64,000 bases of DNA from an uncultured Roseibium sp. GTDB lineage: Bacteria > Pseudomonadota > Alphaproteobacteria > Rhizobiales > Stappiaceae. This document shows, in pieces, positions 45,265 to 54,088 of this stretch (positions are counted from its first letter, which is position 1; every line of letters begins with the position of its first letter). The notes beneath the pieces are model-generated. The model saw only the letters and a list, made by a program, of their open reading frames with translations, did not search any database and was not told the origin of the DNA. The stretch lies in the NCBI RefSeq assembly GCF_947494555.1, contig NZ_CANLVF010000004.1:434001-498000 (forward strand), in the 5' to 3' direction. Both the position numbers and the translations under genes were made by a program.

Positions 45265-46029
45265 CTACTCCGCTGGCTGTGCCGTTGCTGCGGCCGTACC
45301 GGGCTGTGATGCGCTTGCAGCCCGCATCCTCAGGGCACGCACGCGGCGCCGCAGCACCTCATTGCGCATGGCCATGAGATGCAGCACAAGGAACAACAGG
45401 GTGAAGGCAACCGCCATGACCAGCAGCGGCCAAAGCTGATCGGGATGAATTGTCGGCCCGTCAAGGCGGACCACGCTTGCAGGTTGGTGAAGCGTGTTCC
45501 ACCAGTCGACGGAAAACTTGATGATCGGAAGGTTGAGCGCACCAACGAGTGTCAGAACCGCGGCGGCCTTCCCGGCCTTGATCGGATCATCCATGGTCCG
45601 CCACAGCGTCATCAGACCAAGATACATGATCAAGAGCACAAGTACGGATGTCAGCCGTGCGTCCCAGACCCAATAGGTGCCCCACATGGGCTTGCCCCAA
45701 AGCGAGCCCGTCACCAGTGCCATGAACGTGAACGCCGCTCCGATCGGTGCAGCGCTTTTCGCCGAGACGTCGGCCAGCGGGTGCTTCCAGACGAGGGTGC
45801 CGATCGAGGACAGCGACATGACCGTGTAACACATCATGCAAAGCCAGGCGGCCGGTACATGGATATACATGATGCGGATGGTCTGGCCCTGCTGATAGTC
45901 TTCAGGGGCCAGGAAGCTCATATAAAGTCCGGTGGCAAAGGCGAGCACGCACAATGCAATCAGCCAGGGCAGTACGACCTGGACGATCCTTAAAAACCGC
46001 GTCGGATTTGCATAATCCCAAAATGCCAT
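45265..46029 (-). CDS. ccmC: Heme exporter / heme-handling protein CcmC
   Basis: 254 residues with six membrane helices. The tryptophan-rich motif WGTYWVWDARLTSVL (the periplasmic heme-binding WWD domain) and flanking His (IHVPAAW, HPDQLW) are present. CcmC loads heme onto CcmE in the periplasm. It starts at ATG 46029 after the orphan tssC gene. Confidence 0.95.
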   Translation of the reverse strand: MAFWDYANPTRFLRIVQVVLPWLIALCVLAFATGLYMSFLAPEDYQQGQTIRIMYIHVPAAWLCMMCYTVMSLSSIGTLVWKHPLADVSAKSAAPIGAAFTFMALVTGSLWGKPMWGTYWVWDARLTSVLVLLIMYLGLMTLWRTMDDPIKAGKAAAVLTLVGALNLPIIKFSVDWWNTLHQPASVVRLDGPTIHPDQLWPLLVMAVAFTLLFLVLHLMAMRNEVLRRRVRALRMRAASASQPGTAAATAQPAE

Positions 46030-46215
46030 AGCGTCTTACTTACTTTACTCTCCCGCGTCCTTCAATGCACCGCGTCGCCGCAGACTGCATTGCGATCGAT
46101 CAAGACAGAGTGAGCAGATAGAGCGGACTGTCCGGATCTTGTCGCTGCAAGCGGTAACGCATTTGCCCTGATCGCGAACGGCCGGAAGCACGAATGACGC
46201 GCCTTGCGCAGGTGT

Positions 46216-47748
46216 TCAAGCCTGATCCGGCAATGTCAGCTCAAGCCGGATTGCGACACCCAGACCTTCAAATTGATACCCCGGGAGAATCTCCAGCTCC
46301 GCCTGTTGGTGTTCATTCCTTTCGGTCAGTGTGAAGCTTGCCGCCTGAATTGGATACGCGCCCCTGCGCTCCGGACGCAATTCCCACGGTCGTGGGTGAA
46401 CCGAACGGTCAAGCCAATCCTGAACATGTTGTTGAAAGGCTTCACCGATGGGTTCAGGCCAGTCTGCCGCCATGCGCATAACGTGGTGTGCATAGCGGCT
46501 GACGCAAAGAACATAGGGTAACCGGCTCAGCACGACTTGGCGTGCCTCTTCTTCCGGATCGGCAATCTTCCCAGCGTCCGGCGTGTTCAGCGACTGCGCT
46601 CCGAAAAATACGGGTTTTGCACGGCCTTTCCGCGGTAGCAGTGAAATTAGGCCTTCCCTGGCCCATTTTGTCTCAAGTCGCTCGTCGATCAGCAAATCCA
46701 GCGGCGTCATCACGTTGGAAGGGGCATCGGTTGTCGGCAACGCAAGCTCCGGCAAACCCGCAACTTCACCGCCGCCATCGGCGCCACGGATCCTAACGGC
46801 CCAGCCATAGGTTTTCGCCGAACGGCCAACATTCGCCGCCATAGCAAAGGCTGAGTTGATCCACAAAAAACCAGCTGCATCTTCGAACGACACATCTTCT
46901 ACTAAAACAAATGCCCCTGCCGAAGGCGCCTCGTTGCCGTAAGGCAGCCGCCCTAGGACTCGGGGCAGGCACAATCCGATGTAGCGGCTGTCTTTATGCC
47001 GCCGCAGAGCCGCCCAATCGGGATGGCTGAGCAACGGATCGGAGTTCTTTGGTTCAGATTTTCGTTTAGTTGCTAGCCTGTCTGCAGAATAAAGCGAAGG
47101 GGAAACACCGGCGAGCAGCGGTGTTTGCGCCTTCGCGCAAATCTGGCCGAGCGCGCGCAACAGATTGATGTCTGCCGGAGTGTTGTCGACAGCTTCGTCC
47201 AACACCAGGAGCCCGTAGGGTTCGCCGCCCGGCGATTGGTACACGTCTTCGAAAAGAGCTCGCGAAACCCGGTCTCCGGGTCTGAGCTTAACGGGGCCAT
47301 CATGTAGAAGAGATTGCAGCTCACTCCGATTGATGTTCATTGCTCGAAGCCGCAGCAGCTCGTCCCACTCAACGTTGGACGCCAAGTAAAAAAGCCCGCG
47401 CCATGTACTCTCCAGGTCCCGGAATGCGGGATGATGGAGAATTTGGGTGAGCTGTGCCGAGAGGTTCCTATCTAAGTGAGCGATCATGGCGTCGAGTGTC
47501 TCGGCGCCGTTGTCTTTGACCAGGTATGGCCGCTCCAATGCAACTCTTGCGATGTGGGGTTTGGCAGCCTCAAGTGCCCGGTCGATATCCGCCTGCGAGG
47601 GCAAACCACTTAAATCGTCTGGATTGTGATCTGCGTGGTCTTCGGATGGAGCGGAAGCAGCAGGCGCCCTACCGGACGCCTCCTCGATGTGCGTGCCGGG
47701 TTCATGAGACATATTCAGACCAAGAAATCGGCGCAACATGGAAAACAC
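46216..47748 (-). CDS. tssC: Type VI secretion system sheath protein TssC (orphan)
   Basis: 510 residues, typical for TssC/VipB. The conserved IDRALEAAKPHIARVALERP, the AQLTQILHHPAFRDLESTWRGL and FLWINSAFAMAANVGRSAKTYGW blocks are seen, with C-terminal RPWELRPERRGAYPIQAASF. TssC and TssB form the contractile sheath, but no TssB or any other T6SS gene is in the window. It sits between ccmB and ccmC, splitting the ccm cluster. GTG 47748 with AAGGAA eight bases upstream; ATG 47739 also in frame. Confidence 0.85.
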   Translation of the reverse strand: MFSMLRRFLGLNMSHEPGTHIEEASGRAPAASAPSEDHADHNPDDLSGLPSQADIDRALEAAKPHIARVALERPYLVKDNGAETLDAMIAHLDRNLSAQLTQILHHPAFRDLESTWRGLFYLASNVEWDELLRLRAMNINRSELQSLLHDGPVKLRPGDRVSRALFEDVYQSPGGEPYGLLVLDEAVDNTPADINLLRALGQICAKAQTPLLAGVSPSLYSADRLATKRKSEPKNSDPLLSHPDWAALRRHKDSRYIGLCLPRVLGRLPYGNEAPSAGAFVLVEDVSFEDAAGFLWINSAFAMAANVGRSAKTYGWAVRIRGADGGGEVAGLPELALPTTDAPSNVMTPLDLLIDERLETKWAREGLISLLPRKGRAKPVFFGAQSLNTPDAGKIADPEEEARQVVLSRLPYVLCVSRYAHHVMRMAADWPEPIGEAFQQHVQDWLDRSVHPRPWELRPERRGAYPIQAASFTLTERNEHQQAELEILPGYQFEGLGVAIRLELTLPDQA

Positions 47749-47879
47749 TGCGGGATTCCTTCAAAAACTTACTTATAACGTTGGTTTGGCGCGGAACTTC
47801 ACAACAATAAACCAGATACTAGCACAAGCCGCGCCGGGATCATTTGAAGTGTAATGGTTCCGAGCTGGGCTCGCACTTG

Positions 47880-48551
47880 TCAGTCCGCCGCAAATCGCAA
47901 CGCGGCAGCAGAGGCGATGGGTCCGACGACTGCGGCAATCAGCGTCAGCGCGCACAGGATAAGAAATGGTGTCAGGAACGGCACCGGGTCGTGTATGGCC
48001 GCGTCGGCTGCGCTGACACCGAAGATCAGCACCGGTATTGCGAGCGGGACCACGAGGACTGCAAGCAGCAATCCCCCGCGGCGCAGGGAGACCGTCAGAG
48101 AAGCGCCGATTGCGCCGATCAACGTCAAGGCGGGTGTGCCCGCAAGCAGCGTCAGGGTGACCGCACCCATGGAGACCGGATCAAGGTTCAGAAAAATCGC
48201 AAGCAGCGGTGCCGCGACAACGAGGGGCAGGCCCGTTGCAATCCAGTGTGCAAGGCACTTTATCAGGACCACCAGTTCCAGCGGCCGCCCGGCCATCATC
48301 ATAAGATCCAGCGTGCCGTCTTCCCGGTCCGCCTGAAACAGCCGGTCCAGTCCAAGGAGCGTTGCCAGAAGCGCCCCTATCCAGAGGATCGCCGGCCCGA
48401 TTCGAGCCAGAAGGTTGAGATCCGGTCCGACGCCGAAGGGAATGACGGTGACTACCGCAAGGAAAAACAGAACACCTACCAGAGCACTGCCGCCAATGCG
48501 GACGGACAGACGCAGATCGCGCTGAAACAATGCCATTGCCCAGCCCGTCAC
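47880..48551 (-). CDS. ccmB: Heme exporter protein CcmB
   Basis: 223 residues with six membrane helices and the CcmB pattern FQRDLRLSVRIGGSAL at the N-terminus, FQADREDGTLDLMMMAGRPLE in the first cytoplasmic loop. It forms the channel of the CcmAB transporter, which uses ATP to release holo-CcmE from CcmCD. Start GTG 48551 overlaps the ccmA stop (GTGA) and has GGAGG seven bases upstream. Confidence 0.95.
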   Translation of the reverse strand: MTGWAMALFQRDLRLSVRIGGSALVGVLFFLAVVTVIPFGVGPDLNLLARIGPAILWIGALLATLLGLDRLFQADREDGTLDLMMMAGRPLELVVLIKCLAHWIATGLPLVVAAPLLAIFLNLDPVSMGAVTLTLLAGTPALTLIGAIGASLTVSLRRGGLLLAVLVVPLAIPVLIFGVSAADAAIHDPVPFLTPFLILCALTLIAAVVGPIASAAALRFAAD

Positions 48552-49210
48552 AGCAATGCCTCCTCGAGAATCTGTTCGGCAGGTTCCGCGGCCTTGAGGT
48601 GCAGCGTTTTCATACTGTCGAGCGCAAGTTCGGTATGGGTGGCGGTGACGATCAGACCACCTTCGGCCAGGTGCGTATTCATCAGGCCAAGGAGCTGGCC
48701 CTCGGATGCCTTGTCGAGCGCTGAAGTCGGTTCATCCATGAGCCAGATGGGGCGCGGTGTAACCAGAAGACGGGCGAGGGAGAGGCGGCGTTTCTGCCCG
48801 GCGGACAGATAGGCGGCCGGGAGCTGCGCCGTATGTGCAATGCCGAGTGTCTGAAGTGCCTCCGCAGGTGACTGCGGAACACAGCTAAAGCCCTTTGCCT
48901 CGCACCGGGACATGAAACTTTGCCAGAAGCCGAGATTTTCCAGGACGGACAAAGCTCCTTTTACGGCATCCTGGTGCCCAAAATAATGCGCCTGCTCATG
49001 CGGCAGCTTGTCCGGCTCGCCGTTCTCGAGCCGGAGCGTTCCCTCGGCAAGCGGGACAAGTCCTGCCAGCGTTCGCAAAAGAGACGATTTGCCGATCCCG
49101 TTGGCACCCGTCACCACCAGGGCGGTTCCGTGCTCCAACGAAAAGGACAAGTTCTGGAACACCCGCCGTCCGCCGCGGTCAATGGTCAGATTTTCGGCGA
49201 TAAGTTTCAG
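48548..49210 (-). CDS. ccmA: Cytochrome c maturation ABC ATPase CcmA
   Basis: 220 residues if started at CTG 49210. Walker A GANGIGKSS, signature LSAGQKRRLSLARL, Walker B IWLMDEPTSALD, H-loop TATHTE. The upstream frame from 49210 reads L-KLIAENLTIDRGGRRVFQNLSF, which matches the usual CcmA N-terminus (KLIAENL...RGGR), while the first standard start is GTG 49162, which would cut off the first strand. GGAG lies seven bases before the CTG. The true start is uncertain but a CTG start is likely. Coupled to ccmB by a 4-base overlap. Confidence 0.9.
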   Translation of the reverse strand: MKLIAENLTIDRGGRRVFQNLSFSLEHGTALVVTGANGIGKSSLLRTLAGLVPLAEGTLRLENGEPDKLPHEQAHYFGHQDAVKGALSVLENLGFWQSFMSRCEAKGFSCVPQSPAEALQTLGIAHTAQLPAAYLSAGQKRRLSLARLLVTPRPIWLMDEPTSALDKASEGQLLGLMNTHLAEGGLIVTATHTELALDSMKTLHLKAAEPAEQILEEALL

Positions 49211-49391
49211 GGCGCTGCTCCGATGGAAACTGGATATTGGTCTTGTTAGTTCCCACAGCAGATATCATGCAAGGAAATTCAACGGCTTTAATCTCGGTCA
49301 AACTTGCGACGGTTCGGATCGTTGAGCCGGTTTGAGCATGGCGATCAGTGGAGGGAGCGGCGCCGGTGGGCGACGCTCCATAGACACGTTA

Positions 49392-50174
49392 TCAGTCGAA
49401 CACCGATGCGATCTGGTCGACGTTCACGCCTTCCTTGATCTCGCGAAGCCGCGCGTAAATCAGCGCGATCAGGATACTGATGTAACCGGCGCCCAAAGTG
49501 GAAATGGCGGCAAAGAGTATGACGCCGATGATCAATCCGACAGTGCCGAGCACGGCGATGAGGCCGACGACAAACAGGGCCACAAAGCTGATGATCATGG
49601 AGAGGATGATCGCAAGGACAAGCGCACCGACGATCGGCCAGCGGTATTCCTTGGTAAGTGCCCGGCTGCGCGCCATAGCGCCAAATCCGACGCGTTCGAT
49701 CACGATAACCGGGGCAATGACCGCAAAGACCGCGTAGACCCAGATACCGGGCACAATGAGCAGCATCAAGCCGATGACAACCAGTATGGTGACGGCAATC
49801 GTCATGATTGCCAGCGGGACGACGACGCTGATCGCCGGGCCAATATAGCGTCCGATCTGGATTGGACGGGCCAGCTTGGCGTCATAGGCGAGCTGAACCA
49901 GCAGGGCAGTCGTGATGGAATAGACCACCATGTTGATGACGACCGACAAAATGCTGGCAACGACGCTGCCAGGCCCGGTGAATTCCTGCGGTTCTATGCC
50001 CAGGGCAACGTTGAACCCCGTCAACAGGCCGGAAATCACGAAACCGATGAGCGTCGGTACGAAACCGATGATGATGACCTGGATGAAGTGGCCGAAAAGG
50101 ATCGAGAAACTCTCGCCGATGATTGAGCCTACACCAAGAGACGCCTTGGGTTGGCCAAGGGATGCGTCAGTCAT
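49392..50174 (-). CDS. Tandem membrane protein 1 (GPDPase membrane-domain-like)
   Basis: 260 residues, about six membrane helices. Shares with its three downstream paralogs: an N-terminal SLGVGSIIGESFSILFGHF, a cytoplasmic LLVQLAYDAKLARP, LTKEYRWPIVGALVLA and the C-terminal ARLREIKEGVNVDQIASVFD. This resembles the membrane domain preceding some glycerophosphodiester phosphodiesterases, without the enzyme. Function unknown; the family may help assemble or insert membrane proteins. GGAGA precedes ATG 50174. Closest to the ccm cluster. Confidence 0.8.
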   Translation of the reverse strand: MTDASLGQPKASLGVGSIIGESFSILFGHFIQVIIIGFVPTLIGFVISGLLTGFNVALGIEPQEFTGPGSVVASILSVVINMVVYSITTALLVQLAYDAKLARPIQIGRYIGPAISVVVPLAIMTIAVTILVVIGLMLLIVPGIWVYAVFAVIAPVIVIERVGFGAMARSRALTKEYRWPIVGALVLAIILSMIISFVALFVVGLIAVLGTVGLIIGVILFAAISTLGAGYISILIALIYARLREIKEGVNVDQIASVFD

Positions 50175-50332
50175 GCAAATTCTCCGTTCATTTCAAAAGC
50201 TAAATGCAAAAAAATGTCTAAGAACAGTTCGCACGCCTCGACGGGCGTGATCGATTCTTATGGCGAGGCACAATAAGTCCAATAGGTAGTTCCGACAAGC
50301 GCCGGCGGTCGGGCCAGTGCCGTATCAATAGG

Positions 50333-51229
50333 TCAATCGAACACACCCGCAATTTGTTCCATAGTGGTTCCCTCCTTGATCTCGCACAGGCGAGCAAAAA
50401 TCAAAGTGATCAGAACGCTGAGAAGGCCGGAGGCCAACGATGAAATGCTTGCGAGGACAAGTACCGACAGAATGATTCCAACGAAGCCTCCTGACATGCC
50501 GAAGAAAAAGACGAAAAACCCCAGCACAAGCGACAAGATAACGATAAAGAAGATTGTGAGCGTTATCGCGGCGACGATGGGCCACCTGTAGTCTTTTGTC
50601 AGGTGGAAGCTTCGCAAAATACCGCGAAAACCGTCTCGTGAAATCACGACCGCCGGGATCGTGACAGAGAAAACAGAGTAGACCCAGAGCAATGCGACCA
50701 GGAGAAGCGGTACGAGAACGACAGGACTGAGATTGGCGGCTCCGGCCGCGGTCGCAATTGTAAATGCGACAAGGCCCAAAACCAGGAGAATCAAAATGTT
50801 CAGAGCGGCATTCGGTAGCAGCGTTCTGAAGGCTGTGGTGATGTAGCGTTTGAGTGCCAATGGGCGGTGGAGGTTCGCGTCGAACGCATATTGAACCAGC
50901 AACGCGAAGGTAATCGACATGGCTGCAATGCTGATCACCCCTGCAAGAATCGAAGCGAAGTTTCCTGTCAGACCACTATACGCAAGCTGCTGCGAGGCCA
51001 GGGTGAGGTTTGCTCCGGCGAGAAAGCTCGAAGCCAGCTGACCTATGAATGTCGGAACGAACCCTAGAACGATCACCAAAAACCAACGTTCAAAGACGAT
51101 TGTAAATGTCTCGCTCACAAGCGTGCCGATGCCAAGCGATGCTTTCGGCTCTGACTCAGGCACATACGCTTTCTTGCCTTCAGAGGATTCGACGGCTTTT
51201 TGTGCGGATTGTCCGTCCTGATTATGCAA
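50333..51229 (-). CDS. Tandem membrane protein 2 (GPDPase membrane-domain-like)
   Basis: 298 residues; the core pattern (SLGIGTLVSETF, LTKDYRWPIV, RLCEIKEGTTMEQIAGVFD) matches the other three copies, but the N-terminal ~28 residues are extra and polar. It has drifted most among the four: the LxQLAYDAKL motif is LVQYAFDANL here. Start taken at TTG 51229; GTG 51163 would bring it to the same length as its paralogs. Confidence 0.78.
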   Translation of the reverse strand: MHNQDGQSAQKAVESSEGKKAYVPESEPKASLGIGTLVSETFTIVFERWFLVIVLGFVPTFIGQLASSFLAGANLTLASQQLAYSGLTGNFASILAGVISIAAMSITFALLVQYAFDANLHRPLALKRYITTAFRTLLPNAALNILILLVLGLVAFTIATAAGAANLSPVVLVPLLLVALLWVYSVFSVTIPAVVISRDGFRGILRSFHLTKDYRWPIVAAITLTIFFIVILSLVLGFFVFFFGMSGGFVGIILSVLVLASISSLASGLLSVLITLIFARLCEIKEGTTMEQIAGVFD

Positions 51230-51411
51230 GTGCCCAAGCCTGTTTTGTTTTTAAAGCGACTCTCCAACCTTAGGTTGATGGCTGGCGACGTTCAAGCGTT
51301 ATTCGTCAATTTTGCGGATGCGGGCCGCAAGGCAATTCCAGGCAACTGAAAGCTAAAGAAATGCCTTGGATTGATCGATACCCGCATCTCAATTTGACCG
51401 CCTCTTTGCGC

Positions 51412-52191
51412 TTAATCGAATACCCCTGCGATCTGGTCGACGCTGACACCTTCCTTGATCTCGCGCAGGCGCGCGTAGATGAGCGCCACCAGGATACTGG
51501 CGAGGCCGGCACCGAATGTAGACATGATCGCGTTCAGGATAAGGTCCAGGGCAACACTGCCGACAACAATCGACAAAATGCCGATAACAAAGCCGGTGAT
51601 CATGTTGATACCGATCAGGATCAGGAGGAACAGGACCAACAAGCCTATGATTGGCCAACGGTATTCCTTTGTCAGACGGGCGCTGCGCCCGAGGCCGCCG
51701 AAGCCTGCCCCTTCAATAACGATTGCGGGTGCCAGAACGCAAAACACCGCATAGATCCAGAGACCCGGTACAATCAGCAAGGCAAAGCCAATCATGAACA
51801 GGATGCCGGAAACGAGACTTAGGACGACGAGCGGAACCACGGATGCAAATGCCGGTCCGAGATATTTCGCAAGACGCGGCTGCCGGTTGAGCTTTGCGTC
51901 ATAGGCAAGCTGAACCAGCAGAGCCGTGGTGAGGGCATAAACAACGATCTGGATCAGGATGGTGAGCACAATCGCAATCGCGAAACCCGGGCCGCTGATA
52001 TCCGGTACCGCGGTGCCTGCAACCACGCCAAACCCAAGCAGTGCACCTGAGAGCAGTAAACCGATCAGCGCCGGGCCGAAGGCCAATTGGAACACTTTGA
52101 AAAAGTTTCCGAAGAAAATTGAGAAACTCTCGCTCAGCAGCGTTGTGACGCCAAGCGGCGGCCTGGTGTGCATTGCCGATATGTCTGCCAT
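51412..52191 (-). CDS. Tandem membrane protein 3 (GPDPase membrane-domain-like)
   Basis: 259 residues, same architecture: PLGVTTLLSESFSIFFGNF, LLVQLAYDAKLNRQ, LTKEYRWPIIGLLVLF and LREIKEGVSVDQIAGVFD. Start ATG 52191 behind GGGG. The SFSIFFGNFFKVFQLAFGPALIG N-terminal helix carries the same amphipathic pattern as copy 1. Function unknown, as for its paralogs. Confidence 0.8.
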   Translation of the reverse strand: MADISAMHTRPPLGVTTLLSESFSIFFGNFFKVFQLAFGPALIGLLLSGALLGFGVVAGTAVPDISGPGFAIAIVLTILIQIVVYALTTALLVQLAYDAKLNRQPRLAKYLGPAFASVVPLVVLSLVSGILFMIGFALLIVPGLWIYAVFCVLAPAIVIEGAGFGGLGRSARLTKEYRWPIIGLLVLFLLILIGINMITGFVIGILSIVVGSVALDLILNAIMSTFGAGLASILVALIYARLREIKEGVSVDQIAGVFD

Positions 52192-52337
52192 CAATAAAAC
52201 CCCCGATATTCAGTCTGACACCGAAAATTGCGTCTGATGCCCGTCTCTGTGTCCGAATGTGGAATTCAACCGGGCAGATGCGACGGTGGTAAACCCGAAA
52301 TCAAAATGAACTCTTAAGTTGATCATGCCGATTTCGT

Positions 52338-53105
52338 TCAATCGAACACCGCTGCAATCTCGTCGACGCTGACCCCTTCCTTGATTTCGCGCAGCCGCGC
52401 ATAGATAAGTGCGGTCAGGATACTGATGAGGCCGGTTCCGACAGCGGTCAGCGCTGCGTAAATGACGATCGAGACTGCCAGGATGCCGCTCGTCAATGCA
52501 AGGTCGGCAACGACCAGGGCGATGATGATGATCACCAGCGCACATATCCAGGTGATTACCAGCGCGCCGACGATTGGCCAGCGGTAGTTTTTGGTGAGTT
52601 TCTCGCTTCGGCCAAGGCCCTTGAAACCGAGACGTTCGATGACGACGGCGGGCTCCATGACGGAAAAGACGGCATAGACCCAGAGGCCGGGTATGATGAA
52701 GGCCAGCGCTGCCACTCCCATCAGAATTCCGACCGCGATACCCAGGATTGCGATGGGAAAAATCGCGGACATCGCCGGACCAATGTATTTTCCAATTCTG
52801 ACGGGTCGCTTGAGCTTTGCGTCATAGGCGAGCTGAACCATGAAAGCCGTGGTGATGGAATAGACGACAAGATCAATAAGGCTGACAAGCGCGCTCGCGC
52901 CACCGGATGACGCGTTGGTTTCTTCAAAACCCAGAACAGCTTCAAAGCCGACCAGATACCCGCCAAGGACGACACCGAGCAGACTAGGAACAAAGCCGAT
53001 CACGACGACCGGGACGAACTGCCTGAACAGGATCGAGAAACTCTCGGCAATCAGGGTTCCGACCCCGAGAGGGATATGGACTTCGATGTTTTCCGCGTCA
53101 GTCAT
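52338..53105 (-). CDS. Tandem membrane protein 4 (GPDPase membrane-domain-like)
   Basis: 255 residues. PLGVGTLIAESFSILFRQF, MVQLAYDAKLKRPVRIGKYIG, LTKNYRWPIVGALVIT, LREIKEGVSVDEIAAVFD. ATG 53105. The four genes are codirectional with 140-180-base gaps, so each may also have its own promoter. It lies next to the RDD-SpoIIM-MoxR genes, suggesting a shared membrane role. Confidence 0.8.
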   Translation of the reverse strand: MTDAENIEVHIPLGVGTLIAESFSILFRQFVPVVVIGFVPSLLGVVLGGYLVGFEAVLGFEETNASSGGASALVSLIDLVVYSITTAFMVQLAYDAKLKRPVRIGKYIGPAMSAIFPIAILGIAVGILMGVAALAFIIPGLWVYAVFSVMEPAVVIERLGFKGLGRSEKLTKNYRWPIVGALVITWICALVIIIIALVVADLALTSGILAVSIVIYAALTAVGTGLISILTALIYARLREIKEGVSVDEIAAVFD

Positions 53106-53167
53106 TTAAAGGTTCCACGTTCACGCAATCGAACCCGGGAGCATTGGCATATCAGCCGGACAAGTGT

Positions 53168-54088
53168 TTAGGCGTCTTCCTCGTTCTGAGCATAGTGCTT
53201 GTTAGCGCGGCGGTCGCCAAACAATTGGCGCTGTTCCAGATGTTCGCGTTGCGCCTTGTAAAAAGCCTGAAGGAAGCGCAACCGGTCTGCCTGCGGGACC
53301 GGGTTCGCGTAGCCGATTTTCTTGCGGATCTTTTCGACAATCGCTTCGATTGTCTTGTTTCTCTCTGCATCACTACCGGTGGGGCGCGTGCTTTGAGCCC
53401 TCAACAGTCCCTCGAGCGTCTGTAACTCGAACGCACCGTAGTGATCGAGCTGGTGGGACAGGAAGACGAACCCCTTTTTGTCCTGGGAAATTGTGCGCGG
53501 TTCGCTTGCCAGGTCTTTCAGCAGCACAGGAACCGGCATGTGAATGACATGGGTACCGGCCATCATGTCGCCCAGGCGTCTTCGGTAACGATCGAATATG
53601 GGCACCAGAAGGCAGACCAAAATCCACGCGAAGGCGGCGAGCGAGGCGAACGGCGAAGATGCATCGAGCATAAGAACCAGTGTTCCCGGCAGGAAGACCT
53701 CGGCTTCCTTCATCATGTTCCGCAAGACAAGCGCATGGGTCGTCAGTGGGCCACCGTCATGGGAGACGACCTTGATCTTCAAGATGCGCTTGCCGAGCGT
53801 CTGACCGTTCCAGACGAGTTCGGCAAGAATGTAGTAGGGAACGCGGATCAGAAAGAACAACAGAGCGCCGATTGCGACAATCGTCTGCGGCCCCGTGATG
53901 TTCAGAGCCGAGAGCAGGATCATGATGGCGACCAGCGCGATTGTCGTGATCACGATATCGGTTATCTGTGCGCCCAACCGGACACCGACACCAGCGATCT
54001 GCATGGTGAGCGGGACCCCTTCCGGCGGCATGAGCTGATTCCGCGACGGCCGGTCCTGTTTCTGTTTTTTGCGCAGGCGCAGCCTCAT
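53168..54088 (-). CDS. RDD family membrane protein
   Basis: 306 residues. Three hydrophobic segments: GVRLGAQITDIVITTIALVAI (the RDD Arg-Asp positions), FLIRVPYYILAELVWNGQTLGKRILKIKVV, and AFAWILVCLLVPIFDRYRRRLGDMMAGTHVI, which ends in the family's DRYRRRLGD motif. The C-terminal ~90 residues are cytoplasmic and charged. RDD domains occur in poorly characterised envelope proteins and in some ion/osmotic-stress proteins. Start ATG 54088 overlaps the SpoIIM-like stop (ATGA). Confidence 0.88.
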   Translation of the reverse strand: MRLRLRKKQKQDRPSRNQLMPPEGVPLTMQIAGVGVRLGAQITDIVITTIALVAIMILLSALNITGPQTIVAIGALLFFLIRVPYYILAELVWNGQTLGKRILKIKVVSHDGGPLTTHALVLRNMMKEAEVFLPGTLVLMLDASSPFASLAAFAWILVCLLVPIFDRYRRRLGDMMAGTHVIHMPVPVLLKDLASEPRTISQDKKGFVFLSHQLDHYGAFELQTLEGLLRAQSTRPTGSDAERNKTIEAIVEKIRKKIGYANPVPQADRLRFLQAFYKAQREHLEQRQLFGDRRANKHYAQNEEDA

